Notes under the pieces: generated by a model
The model's input: the letters and a program-made list of their open reading frames with translations, nothing else
Database searches by the model: none
Told to the model about the DNA's origin: nothing
NCBI GenBank assembly: GCA_027622975.1
Contig: JAQBVN010000016.1
Location: 1-50,181 of the forward strand
DNA from: Bacteroidota bacterium
Lineage (GTDB): Bacteria > Bacteroidota > Bacteroidia > Flavobacteriales_D > Sanyastnellaceae
DNA: 50,181 nucleotides
Direction: 5' to 3'
Shown: positions 33,210 through 41,896 of the stretch, one piece after another
Layout: every line of letters starts with the position of its first letter
Numbering within the stretch: the stretch's first letter is position 1
Position numbers and translations under genes: made by a program

Positions 33210-36200
33210 TTACAACGTGAACTTCAGGTTCACACCAATGGTCCGCTCCGTCGGCAACTGTCCCCCTTCAAAACCCTGAACGTTAGACGCTGATGTTGCG
33301 ACTTCTGGGTCGATGTGTGGAACATTCTTGTGAAGGATGGCCAGGTTTCGGCCATACAGACCCACGCTCACATTGGAGAATGGCAAGTTTGCCGTTGCGC
33401 TTGATGGCAGGTTGTAGTTCAAGCGAACTTCGCGAAGCTTGACGAACGAAGCATCATACTGATCTGCGGCGTGCAACACATAGCCTTGGTTGTAGAAGAA
33501 GTGTGCTTGAGGATTGATGGCCACGGTGTTGGCCTCCCCAGACCCTACAATGCTTCCGTTCTCATCTGTGACGATGTTGCCATCGGCATCATAAGCTGCG
33601 GTGATTCCATCCACCACAATGCCTGGATAATCGTCGGCTCGGATGTCGTTGCCATTGTCGTCCCATGCTGTTTCATACAACGTTCCTGAGTATTTACCCC
33701 ATTGGTTTGAAAGGCTATGCAACGACCCTCCCTTCTGGAAATCAATCAATGCATACAAACTCAAATTACCCATGGTGAAAGTGTTGGTGACACCACCTGT
33801 GAAGTCTGGCAATATTGAGCCGAGTGCCTCGGGAGCATCCGAGATCAAGTAGTATCCATCGGCATCCACCAGTTTATTCCCAGCATCGTCAAAAACGTAG
33901 TTGTACCCGTAGAACGTGCCCAGCGCTTCTCCTGGTCTTGCCTCAAGAGTGACCCCAAAGAGCGAGGCATATCTCAAATTGTCCACGCCCTCTGCGAGTT
34001 GTACCAACTCGTTTTTGTTCTTGGCGTAATTCAAACCGATGTCCCACCGGAAGTTGTCTGTCATCACGGGAGACACTTCCAACATCAACTCCACTCCTTT
34101 GTTGTTCACCTCTCCAGCGTTTTGGATGGAAGATGTGTATCCCGAAGATGCCGATTGGGTCACGGAGAAGATCAAATCTTCCGTTGTGCTGTTGTAGTAC
34201 GTTCCGTCGAAGCGCACACGTCCGTCCAAGAAGGTTGCTTCCACCCCTACTTCTAAACTCGTGGTTCGCTCAGGGCGCAAATTTGAATTGTTTTGAGCGT
34301 TGGGGACTGATGCGTTTCCATAGGAACCAAAATTCGGATTGATCGCATATGTGGTTGACGTGCGGTAAGGATCCGTGTCGTTACCCACTTGGGCCCAACC
34401 AAGGCGAACCTTTCCGAAGTCCAACAAATCGCTGTCTACCACTTCAGAGAACACATAACTCGCTGTGGCAGATGGGTAGAAATAGCTGTTGTTCGCTTCT
34501 GGAAGGGTGGAGCTCCAGTCGTTGCGACCTGTGAAATCCAAGTACAAGCTTCGGTTGATTCCTAAACTCACACTACCGAAGGCAGAGTTGATGGTCTTGT
34601 GCCTCTCAAAGTCCGTCACACTGATGGGGCTCACACTGTTCAAGAGGCTGTAGTATCCTGGAGTGTTCAATCCCCCCTGCGTTGCGCCGCCCACATTGAT
34701 GTAAGAGTAATTCCGCTGATTGACCCCCACAAAACCTGTCAACGACAAGTCCTCATTGATGTCGTTGTTGTAATTCAAAATCAAGTCATGGTTGCTTTCC
34801 TTAAGCTCCCTGTTTTGCTCGCTGTAGGCTGACACACGCACTCCGCCCACGGCAACGCGCTCTTGGCGACGATCGGTGTAGTAATCAACCATCGTACGGC
34901 CTTGCAGTGAAAGGTTGTCGTTGATCTTATAATTCATGGTGACGTTGCCGAACAAACGATTCCTCTCGTCATTCTGAACGTTTTGGTAACGCTCCCAGAA
35001 AGGGTTGTCCCAATAGTGAGGTGTGCCATCCGTGATGGAGTTTCTGTTCCACGTGCGGTGAGAGCCGTCCGCATTTTGGTAGGCCCGAAGGCGATCCATA
35101 TCCAATTGACGCTGACCCCACTGAGTGAATTGACTCATGATGGACTCTCCATATCCCGTGAGAGGACGTCCTTGTGTGGCAGAATTCACATAGTTCACAC
35201 TCACAGAGCTAGACAACTTGTCACTGATTTTCGATGAACCATTGAAATTCAGGGTGTTGCGCTCCAGGGTTGAGTTTTCGTAAATGCCCGTTTGGTCGTG
35301 ATTCGTGTAGGACAAACGGAAGTTTCCAGACTCATTGGCGCCAGAAACCGCAAGGTTATTTGTGTAGGTGATTCCTGTTTGGAAGAAATCGGCAACGTTG
35401 TTGGGATTGGCCTCCCAAGGGCGAATCTCTCCATAGGTATCACTGCCTTCGTACCAGCTATCCCAATGGCGAGCCAAAGTTCCGTCAAGCGCAGGGCCCC
35501 AAGAACCATCATAACCCATGTCAGGAACGTTGGCATCCGCAATGGCTCCGTTGCTCATGGTATCGCCTGTCTGGTAAATCCAAGTTGGACCAGCACCACC
35601 GCCGTAAGCATTCTGGTAGTTTGGAAGGAAGAGTGCGTTGTTAAAAGCTACTCCTGAGTTTACCTCGATGCCAAGGCCATCCTTTCCACGCCGGCCCTTG
35701 CCAGACTTGGTGGTGATCACGATGGCACCGTTTGAGGCCCGTGATCCATACAAAGCCGCGGCAGCAGGGCCCTTCAACACGGTGACAGATTCAATGTCCT
35801 CAGGATTGATATCCGCTGCTGTGTTTCCATAATCGTACGCCCCAGCGCCTCGCTGCTGATTGTACGAGGAATAGTCGCTGTTGTCAATGGGAACTCCATC
35901 TACAACAAACAATGGTTGGTTATCTCCTGTGATGGAGCTCGCACCACGAAGAAGAACCTTGGACGATGACCCCATGCTCGTTCCGGAAGTGACCTGAACC
36001 CCAGCAACTTTTCCCGACAATGCTCGAACAACGTTGTCGTTCTTGGCTTGGGTGAATGATTCGTTGCCTAATTCTTGCACCGCATAGCCCAAGGCCTTCT
36101 TTTCTCTAGAGACACCCAGGGCAGTAACAACGACTTCATCCAAACCAACACCAGATTCGAGGTAAACCGTGATGGATGCTTGCCCGTTGAGGGTGATTCG

Positions 36201-36461
36201 GGATGTGCCATAGCCCACAAAGCTCACCACCAACACGTCTGTGGCGGGGTTGGCTTGAATGGAGAATGTACCGTCCCCTCCGGCAAACACCCCCTTCGAT
36301 GTGCCGTCAATGATGACTGCGGCCCCTGGAACAGGGTCACCCGAGGATTTGTCAAGAACTACGCCGGAGACATTGCCGGCGCCACTCTTTGTGGTGGATT
36401 GTGCCCACATGGCACTGGACAGTATGCCCAAGCCAAGAAGCAGTATACTTCTAATGTTCAT
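33210..36461 (-). CDS. SusC/RagA-family TonB-linked outer-membrane transporter
   Basis: Predicted 1083-residue TonB-dependent channel. A signal peptide (to about MWAQS) is followed by a carboxypeptidase-regulatory-like domain (GNVSGVVLDKSSGDPVPGA) and a plug domain with LDEVVVTALGVSREKKALGY, a TonB-box-like region. SusC landmarks are PLFVVDGVPIDN and ESVTVLKGPAAAALYGSRAS. A 22-strand barrel ends in a terminal strand VNLKFTL. The start at 36461 is favoured because the longer frame to 36638 reads through the promoter region. It is the first gene of the susCD pair. Confidence 0.93.
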   Translation of the reverse strand: MNIRSILLLGLGILSSAMWAQSTTKSGAGNVSGVVLDKSSGDPVPGAAVIIDGTSKGVFAGGDGTFSIQANPATDVLVVSFVGYGTSRITLNGQASITVYLESGVGLDEVVVTALGVSREKKALGYAVQELGNESFTQAKNDNVVRALSGKVAGVQVTSGTSMGSSSKVLLRGASSITGDNQPLFVVDGVPIDNSDYSSYNQQRGAGAYDYGNTAADINPEDIESVTVLKGPAAAALYGSRASNGAIVITTKSGKGRRGKDGLGIEVNSGVAFNNALFLPNYQNAYGGGAGPTWIYQTGDTMSNGAIADANVPDMGYDGSWGPALDGTLARHWDSWYEGSDTYGEIRPWEANPNNVADFFQTGITYTNNLAVSGANESGNFRLSYTNHDQTGIYENSTLERNTLNFNGSSKISDKLSSSVSVNYVNSATQGRPLTGYGESIMSQFTQWGQRQLDMDRLRAYQNADGSHRTWNRNSITDGTPHYWDNPFWERYQNVQNDERNRLFGNVTMNYKINDNLSLQGRTMVDYYTDRRQERVAVGGVRVSAYSEQNRELKESNHDLILNYNNDINEDLSLTGFVGVNQRNYSYINVGGATQGGLNTPGYYSLLNSVSPISVTDFERHKTINSAFGSVSLGINRSLYLDFTGRNDWSSTLPEANNSYFYPSATASYVFSEVVDSDLLDFGKVRLGWAQVGNDTDPYRTSTTYAINPNFGSYGNASVPNAQNNSNLRPERTTSLEVGVEATFLDGRVRFDGTYYNSTTEDLIFSVTQSASSGYTSSIQNAGEVNNKGVELMLEVSPVMTDNFRWDIGLNYAKNKNELVQLAEGVDNLRYASLFGVTLEARPGEALGTFYGYNYVFDDAGNKLVDADGYYLISDAPEALGSILPDFTGGVTNTFTMGNLSLYALIDFQKGGSLHSLSNQWGKYSGTLYETAWDDNGNDIRADDYPGIVVDGITAAYDADGNIVTDENGSIVGSGEANTVAINPQAHFFYNQGYVLHAADQYDASFVKLREVRLNYNLPSSATANLPFSNVSVGLYGRNLAILHKNVPHIDPEVATSASNVQGFEGGQLPTERTIGVNLKFTL

Positions 36462-36478
36462 GAAGTTTGAAAATGTGT

Positions 36479-36486
36479 GAAACGTA
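36479..36486 (-). promoter_or_regulatory. Putative -7 box of susC
   Basis: On the minus strand TACGTTTC differs by one base from TAnnTTTG and lies 17 bases before the ATG at 36461. No TTG -33 element is at the usual distance; the region there is occupied by an inverted repeat. Confidence 0.4.
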
Positions 36487-36496
36487 GAATATTGGG

Positions 36497-36521
36497 TCCC
36501 AAGAGGGGATAAATCTTGGGA
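36497..36521. promoter_or_regulatory. Operator-like inverted repeat upstream of susC
   Basis: TCCCAAGA (36497-36504) and TCTTGGGA (36514-36521) are perfect 8-bp inverted halves with a 9-base centre. The repeat sits 10 bases upstream of the putative susC -7 box, covering the -33 region, which is a typical place for a regulator to bind. It has no T-run and so does not look like a terminator. Confidence 0.5.
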
Positions 36522-36604
36522 AAGATTCACAACATCATCTCGTTTACAAAATCTTAACATGAAGATTTTGTCAGACAAGACCACCACCACCTTGTTGAAA
36601 ACCA

Positions 36605-38020
36605 TCAGGTTGCGTTGGGAAGAACCACCACAAAACACGATCCTAGACTGGGTTGAGAGCGCACCATCACACTGCCTCGCGCTCCCTTCGCAAATGCTCG
36701 CACCATGGCCAATCCCAAACCCAAACCATGAGTTTTCGTCGTGAATTTGGGCTCAAAAATGGTCTCGATCCTCTCCTCGGACATGCCTGTACCATTGTCT
36801 TCAACCTCGATGACTACCCCAGCCTCGCTGTGTGATGCCCTTATCACAACAGACGTCGAGTCGGCCTCCACAGCGTTCTTCACCAAGTTGGTCACGGCCC
36901 GAATGAATCTGTTCCTGTCCACTTCGATCCAGAGACTCTCGTCAGGCAGCACCAATTGAACATGCTCAAATCCAAACAAACCAGCGACAGCTCTCAAACC
37001 ATCCCGTGCATCTACAACCTCCGGCGTTGCAAGACCGTCGTTGGCCAACATGGCAAAACCCTCAACAATGTCCGTCAGTGTATCCACTTGTGTGATGGTT
37101 GTCGCCACAAACCTCTCCACACGGGAGTCAAAATCTGGGGCACCGTCCTTGTGTGCACGCAACAAATGCTGTGCACCGAGGCGCAGAGGGGTCAATGGAT
37201 TTTTGATTTCATGCGCCACTTGCTGTGCCATGTCTCGCCAGGCGCCTTCGCGCTCCAGCTTTCCACGTTCCTCCATGCTCTTCCTCAGACGAAACAACAA
37301 TTCGTTGTAAGCCACAACAAGGGCCCCAATTTCATCTTGAGCCTTGAATGACAGGGGCTCCAGCTCTCTTCTGTCAAGGGGGTTAGACTGCATGTCCGAC
37401 TTGAGTTTTCTCAATGGGCCCACCACTGATTGCGTCAAAGACAGGGCCAACAAACCCACCAGCAGCAAGAGCATGAGGTACACCGGGGCCAACCGCGACA
37501 AAAACGCACGCCAATCTGCGGCATCGACCACCCTCGGGTCGTAATGTACATGCCCCAGGGCCAAGAGCAAACCCTGGTCGTCCTCCAGCGGCCACACCAC
37601 TTCCGTCCCCCCTTTGACGGCTGGGATGACCGTACGGCCTACTCCATTCCTCGCAGACTCAACCACCCACTCCGGCAATGTCAAAGCCACCGTGCTGTCC
37701 GGAACCCCAGGTCCTGCTGAAGTTGTCACCAACCGCCCAAGCTGGTTGTACAACGAAAAAGTCAGGCTGTGAACGTCCGCCAATTCGCAGATACGGTCTG
37801 TAAAGACCACAGACAAACTGTCTTGGGTGACCGTTCCTCCCATCCGATCAATCATGTAACTGAGACTTCGTTGCAGTGCAGCCTCTTTCCTCAACAACCG
37901 CTGAGCGTTGTATGCCCGTTCCGCATCAACGCTGTGGCGATACGCCACAAATCCAGTGGCCAGCAAAGCGCAGACCACGACAACCATCATTGCTAGAAAG
38001 ATTCTGAGCCTCAATCCCAT
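36605..38020 (-). CDS. NtrY-like sensor histidine kinase
   Basis: Predicted 471-residue membrane histidine kinase. TM1 lies at about residues 6-26 and TM2 at about 172-190, around a periplasmic sensing region of about 145 residues. A HAMP linker (VVGPLRKLKSDM) leads to the phosphoacceptor box MAQQVAHEIKNPLTPLRLG with His270. The ATPase domain carries the N-box NLVKNAVEAD, DNGTGM and GLGLGLAMV. The AWRDMAQQ lead-in is characteristic of NtrY-type kinases. No response-regulator gene adjoins it, so its partner is elsewhere. It lies after atpG on the same strand but has its own TAGCTTCG box. Confidence 0.9.
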   Translation of the reverse strand: MGLRLRIFLAMMVVVVCALLATGFVAYRHSVDAERAYNAQRLLRKEAALQRSLSYMIDRMGGTVTQDSLSVVFTDRICELADVHSLTFSLYNQLGRLVTTSAGPGVPDSTVALTLPEWVVESARNGVGRTVIPAVKGGTEVVWPLEDDQGLLLALGHVHYDPRVVDAADWRAFLSRLAPVYLMLLLLVGLLALSLTQSVVGPLRKLKSDMQSNPLDRRELEPLSFKAQDEIGALVVAYNELLFRLRKSMEERGKLEREGAWRDMAQQVAHEIKNPLTPLRLGAQHLLRAHKDGAPDFDSRVERFVATTITQVDTLTDIVEGFAMLANDGLATPEVVDARDGLRAVAGLFGFEHVQLVLPDESLWIEVDRNRFIRAVTNLVKNAVEADSTSVVIRASHSEAGVVIEVEDNGTGMSEERIETIFEPKFTTKTHGLGLGLAMVRAFAKGARGSVMVRSQPSLGSCFVVVLPNAT

Positions 38021-38024
38021 GGAC

Positions 38025-38032
38025 CGAAGCTA
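38025..38032 (-). promoter_or_regulatory. -7 promoter box of the histidine kinase gene
   Basis: On the minus strand TAGCTTCG fits TAnnTTYG and ends four bases before the ATG at 38020, within the 44-base gap after atpG. Confidence 0.5.
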
Positions 38033-38064
38033 ACCACAAATTGTGCCAGTCAGGCAGGGGTCCT

Positions 38065-38949
38065 TTAGCCGTCCAGTGCCTCAGAGCCCGCCACAATCTC
38101 CAAGATTTCTGTGGTGATCGACGCTTGGCGGGCCTTGTTGTATGTGATCCGCAAATCGCGTAGCAGATCACCCCCATTGTCCGTGGCTTGGTGCATGGCC
38201 GTCATGCGAGCTCCATGTTCTGCCGCGTGGCTATCCAGCAGCGCCTTGTACAATTGCACCCGCAAGGCATTGGGTAACATTCGCTCCACAATCTCTTCCT
38301 TGTTGGGCTCAAAAATGTAATCCGTGCTCACGGCAGCTCCCTGATCCACAGCCTCTGGCAGCATCGGCAAAAACGGCTCGTGGGTGGCAATCTGTGCGGC
38401 TGCGTTTTTGAACTGGTTGTAGGCGAGTACCACCTCATCATATGCCCCCGACACAAACTGAGCCATCACCTTGTTGGCAACCTCCGACACATTGGTGAAA
38501 TCGAGGTTGTCAAACAAGGTGGTGGCCACCTGGCCGTACCCCTCAGCCTTTGTCCAACCCAAGCGGTTGGCTGCATCCAATGCCTTCTTGCCCAAGGGGA
38601 GGACATGGCACGTTTGGCCTGCATCCTTCGCGTCCTGTATCGCCTTGGATGCAAGTTTCACGATGTTGTTGTTGAACGCACCACACAAGCCCCGGTTGGA
38701 TGTGATGGCAATGACCAACACCTTCTTGACTTCTCGCTGGGTAGAATACACTCCCTCGCCCTGATCCAAGCTCGCGCTCACATTCGCAAGCATGGCCTGC
38801 AATTTCACAGCGTATGGACGCATTTGGGTAATCGCATCCTGGGCGCGGCGCAACTTCGCAGCAGACACCATCTTCATGGCAGAGGTGATCTGCATGGTGT
38901 TCTGCACCGAAGAGATGCGATCGCGTACTTCTTGAAGTCCTCCAGCCAT
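38065..38949 (-). CDS. atpG: ATP synthase gamma subunit
   Basis: Predicted 294-residue F1 gamma subunit, the rotor stalk. The N-terminal helix MAGGLQEVRDRISSVQNTMQITSAMKMV, described here in part, and ITSNRGLCGAFNNNIVK are conserved. The C-terminal ITYNKARQASITTEILEIV region is also typical. It is the last gene of the atpBEFHAG run, 10 bases after atpA. Confidence 0.96.
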   Translation of the reverse strand: MAGGLQEVRDRISSVQNTMQITSAMKMVSAAKLRRAQDAITQMRPYAVKLQAMLANVSASLDQGEGVYSTQREVKKVLVIAITSNRGLCGAFNNNIVKLASKAIQDAKDAGQTCHVLPLGKKALDAANRLGWTKAEGYGQVATTLFDNLDFTNVSEVANKVMAQFVSGAYDEVVLAYNQFKNAAAQIATHEPFLPMLPEAVDQGAAVSTDYIFEPNKEEIVERMLPNALRVQLYKALLDSHAAEHGARMTAMHQATDNGGDLLRDLRITYNKARQASITTEILEIVAGSEALDG

Positions 38950-38959
38950 GGTTCAGGAA

Positions 38960-40537
38960 TCAGGCGTAACGTGCTGTCATTTCAGCCGCAGCAGCCTCCA
39001 GGACGGCTGTCTCTGCGTCAGAGTATTTGCCGGCCTTCAGCGCTGCCAACGTATCCGGGTGCTTGCTCCTCATGTAGGCCAGGAATTCACCTTCAAATTC
39101 CTTCACCTTTGCCACAGGCACAGCCTTCAAGAGATTCTTCGTTCCGCAATAAATGATGGCAATTTGCTCCTCTACGGGAAGGGGTGAATTCTGATTTTGC
39201 TTCAAAATTTCCACGTTCCGCTCCCCCTTGCCCAACACTGCTTTGGTGGCGTCATCGAGGTCTGAACCAAACTTGGCAAAGGCCTCCAATTCGCGGAATT
39301 GTGCTTGGTCCAGCTTCAACGTTCCCGCCACCTTCTTCATGGATTTGATTTGGGCTGAACCCCCTACGCGGCTCACCGAAATACCCACGTTGATCGCAGG
39401 GCGCACCCCGGACAAGAACAAGTTGGATTCCAAGAAAATTTGACCGTCTGTGATGGAAATCACGTTGGTCGGAATGTAGGCCGACACGTCACCCGCTTGG
39501 GTCTCAATGATCGGAAGTGCGGTCAACGAACCACCACCTTTCACTTTGCTCCTCAAGCTTTCGGGCAAGTCGTTCATTTGCGCTGCAATGCTATCCTCAG
39601 CAATCACCTTTGCCGCACGTTCGAGCAACCTTGAGTGCAGGTAAAACACGTCTCCCGGATACGCCTCACGTCCAGGAGGACGGCGCAACAACAAAGACAC
39701 CTCTCGATAAGCGACCGCTTGCTTGGAGAGGTCGTCATACACCACCAGTGCAGGTCTTCCGGTGTCACGGAAATACTCGCCCACGGCGGCGCCTGTGAAC
39801 GGTGCATAGAACTGCAGTGGCGCGGGGTCCGAAGCAGTCGCTGCGACAATGACCGTGTAGGCCATCGCACCTGCCTCCTCCAACGTTTTGACAATGCCCG
39901 CGACGGTGGAGCCCTTTTGACCCACAGCCACATAGATGCAAAACACCGGCTCACCTGCGTCGTAGAACTCCTTCTGGTTGATGATGGTGTCAATCGCCAC
40001 CGTCGTCTTTCCTGTTTGGCGGTCTCCAATGATCAACTCTCGCTGTCCCCTTCCAATGGGGATCATCGCGTCAATCGACTTGATGCCTGTTTGCAGTGGT
40101 TCATTCACCGGTTGACGAAAGATTACTCCTGGCGCCTTGCGCTCAATCGGCATGTCATACATCTCACCTGTGATGGGCCCCTTGCCGTCAATCGGTTCTC
40201 CAAGCATGTTCACGACACGCCCAAGCATGCCTTCACCCACCTTGACTGAAGCGATGGTTCCTGTGCGTTTGGCCGTGCTGCCCTCCTTCAGATCTCCCGA
40301 AAGCTCCAACAACACCGCACCGACGTTGTCCTCCTCGAGGTTCAACACAATGCCTCGCACACCATTTTCAAACTCGATCAATTCGCCAGACTGCACACTC
40401 GTCAGTCCGTAGATACGAGCAATTCCGTCTCCAAGTTGGAGAACGGTACCAACCTCTTCGAGCTGGGCGGCGCTCGATGCACCGGACAGTTGCTCGCGGA
40501 TAATGGAAGAGACTTCTGCTGGGTTAATTTCAGCCAT
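38960..40537 (-). CDS. atpA: ATP synthase alpha subunit
   Basis: Predicted 525-residue F1 alpha subunit carrying the non-catalytic nucleotide sites. The P-loop is GDRQTGKT, and [17 protein letters not shown] and the signature [17 protein letters not shown] are present. Length and ends are complete. It lies 21 bases after atpH. Confidence 0.97.
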   Translation of the reverse strand: MAEINPAEVSSIIREQLSGASSAAQLEEVGTVLQLGDGIARIYGLTSVQSGELIEFENGVRGIVLNLEEDNVGAVLLELSGDLKEGSTAKRTGTIASVKVGEGMLGRVVNMLGEPIDGKGPITGEMYDMPIERKAPGVIFRQPVNEPLQTGIKSIDAMIPIGRGQRELIIGDRQTGKTTVAIDTIINQKEFYDAGEPVFCIYVAVGQKGSTVAGIVKTLEEAGAMAYTVIVAATASDPAPLQFYAPFTGAAVGEYFRDTGRPALVVYDDLSKQAVAYREVSLLLRRPPGREAYPGDVFYLHSRLLERAAKVIAEDSIAAQMNDLPESLRSKVKGGGSLTALPIIETQAGDVSAYIPTNVISITDGQIFLESNLFLSGVRPAINVGISVSRVGGSAQIKSMKKVAGTLKLDQAQFRELEAFAKFGSDLDDATKAVLGKGERNVEILKQNQNSPLPVEEQIAIIYCGTKNLLKAVPVAKVKEFEGEFLAYMRSKHPDTLAALKAGKYSDAETAVLEAAAAEMTARYA

Positions 40538-40558
40538 CGCTTTGTGGGTTTGACCCGA

Positions 40559-41116
40559 TCAAAACTCGGGTTCGTAGTCGTGTTCAGTTAGTTCCCGGCC
40601 AAGCGTCCGAATTTGGCGCTTCACCGAGGCGTCAATCATGCGGTCACCAATCTGGAGGATGTACCCCCCAAGGATGTCCGCATCCACATGTTCAGTCAGT
40701 TCAATCTCGCCCTGGTGCACTTTAGACACTTGGGTCAAGATTTTTTCGCGAAGTGAGGCATCCAGAGGCACTGCTGTGGTCACAGTTGCCACTTGGATGT
40801 TTCGCATCACGCGCAATTGGTTGTTCCCCTCGTGGGTCAAATCCTTGATCAAACCTTCCCTGCCTTTTTGGATCAAAATCCTCAGGTAAGCCTTCGTCAA
40901 GTCGCTGATCTGGCTTCCAAAAACCGCATCGAGCACAGCTTGCTTTTTGTCAGCCTTCACCAAAGGACTCTGAAGCATCAACTCCAGCTCCCGGTTCTCC
41001 GCTACCACTTGATCGAGGGTGGCCAAATCCTCCGCCACTTCGTTCAATTGACCACGCTCCTCCGCTAAGGATAGCAACGCTTTGGCGTAACGGGATGCAA
41101 CTCTTGCGACAGCCAT
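40559..41116 (-). CDS. atpH: ATP synthase delta subunit
   Basis: Predicted 185-residue delta (OSCP) subunit joining F1 to the peripheral stalk. It begins VARVASRYAKALLSLAEERGQ and ends with the conserved region LGGYILQIGDRMIDASVKRQI. It lies four bases after atpF. Confidence 0.93.
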   Translation of the reverse strand: MAVARVASRYAKALLSLAEERGQLNEVAEDLATLDQVVAENRELELMLQSPLVKADKKQAVLDAVFGSQISDLTKAYLRILIQKGREGLIKDLTHEGNNQLRVMRNIQVATVTTAVPLDASLREKILTQVSKVHQGEIELTEHVDADILGGYILQIGDRMIDASVKRQIRTLGRELTEHDYEPEF

Positions 41117-41120
41117 GGGA

Positions 41121-41618
41121 TCAGTTCAGGGGGCTTTCGTCAATCAACTTGGTCACCAGCTCCTTTTGCTTGTCGTCTTGGCTCAATTCTGACCGAACCA
41201 ACTGTTCGGCAATGGCCACAGACAACTTCGCCACCTCAGCCTTCAATTCCGCGACCGCGGCCTTGCGCTCTGTGGCAATGGTTTGACGGGCAATTTCAGC
41301 CTCGCGTGCCGCCTCCGCCTTGGCCTTAGCCTTGGCATCTGCAACAAGTCGATCCGCCATGTCACGCCCCTCGCGCATCATGGTATCCCGTTCAAGCCGA
41401 GCTTCTTGGAGCAGGCGCTCATTGTCCGCATTGAGTGCCGCCATTTCCGAACGAGCACGATCCGCTTCGTTCAAGGCATTGGCGATGCTTTCCTCTCGGT
41501 CTTTCAACGCAGAGAGAATGGGCCCCCACGCAAATTTGCGCAGGAGAAACATCACCACCAGAAACGCAACGGTGGCCCAAACGACGGTCCCGAGTGCGGG
41601 TGTCAGAAGCGCGTCCAT
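41121..41618 (-). CDS. atpF: ATP synthase b subunit
   Basis: Predicted 165-residue peripheral stalk subunit: one N-terminal membrane helix (ALGTVVWATVAFLVVMFLL), then FAWGPILSALKDREESI and a long Ala/Glu/Arg-rich coiled coil. The length is typical. Confidence 0.95.
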   Translation of the reverse strand: MDALLTPALGTVVWATVAFLVVMFLLRKFAWGPILSALKDREESIANALNEADRARSEMAALNADNERLLQEARLERDTMMREGRDMADRLVADAKAKAKAEAAREAEIARQTIATERKAAVAELKAEVAKLSVAIAEQLVRSELSQDDKQKELVTKLIDESPLN

Positions 41619-41623
41619 CGAAA

Positions 41624-41863
41624 TTATCCGAGGGCGACGAGCAAGCAGATGATGGCACCAAAGAGGGCCACACCCTCCACGAGAGCCGCTGCAATGATCA
41701 TGTTCGTGCGGAGGTCACCTGCCATTTCTGGCTGACGAGCCATGGCCTCCAACGCGGAGCCACCAATGCGTCCAACACCGAGGCCCGCACCAATGGCTGC
41801 AGCGCCTGCACCGAGGCCAGCAAGGCCCTGTCCAATTTCAAGAAGGATGGTCAACAATTCCAT
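41624..41863 (-). CDS. atpE: ATP synthase c subunit
   Basis: Predicted 79-residue proteolipid of the rotor ring. Two hydrophobic helices flank the polar loop ARQPE. The ion-binding carboxylate is Glu63 in ALVEGVALFG. The Ser/Thr after Glu that helps bind sodium is Gly here, so proton coupling is likely. Confidence 0.96.
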   Translation of the reverse strand: MELLTILLEIGQGLAGLGAGAAAIGAGLGVGRIGGSALEAMARQPEMAGDLRTNMIIAAALVEGVALFGAIICLLVALG

Positions 41864-41896
41864 GTGACGATTTTTGAGAATGTATGAAAGTTCAAA

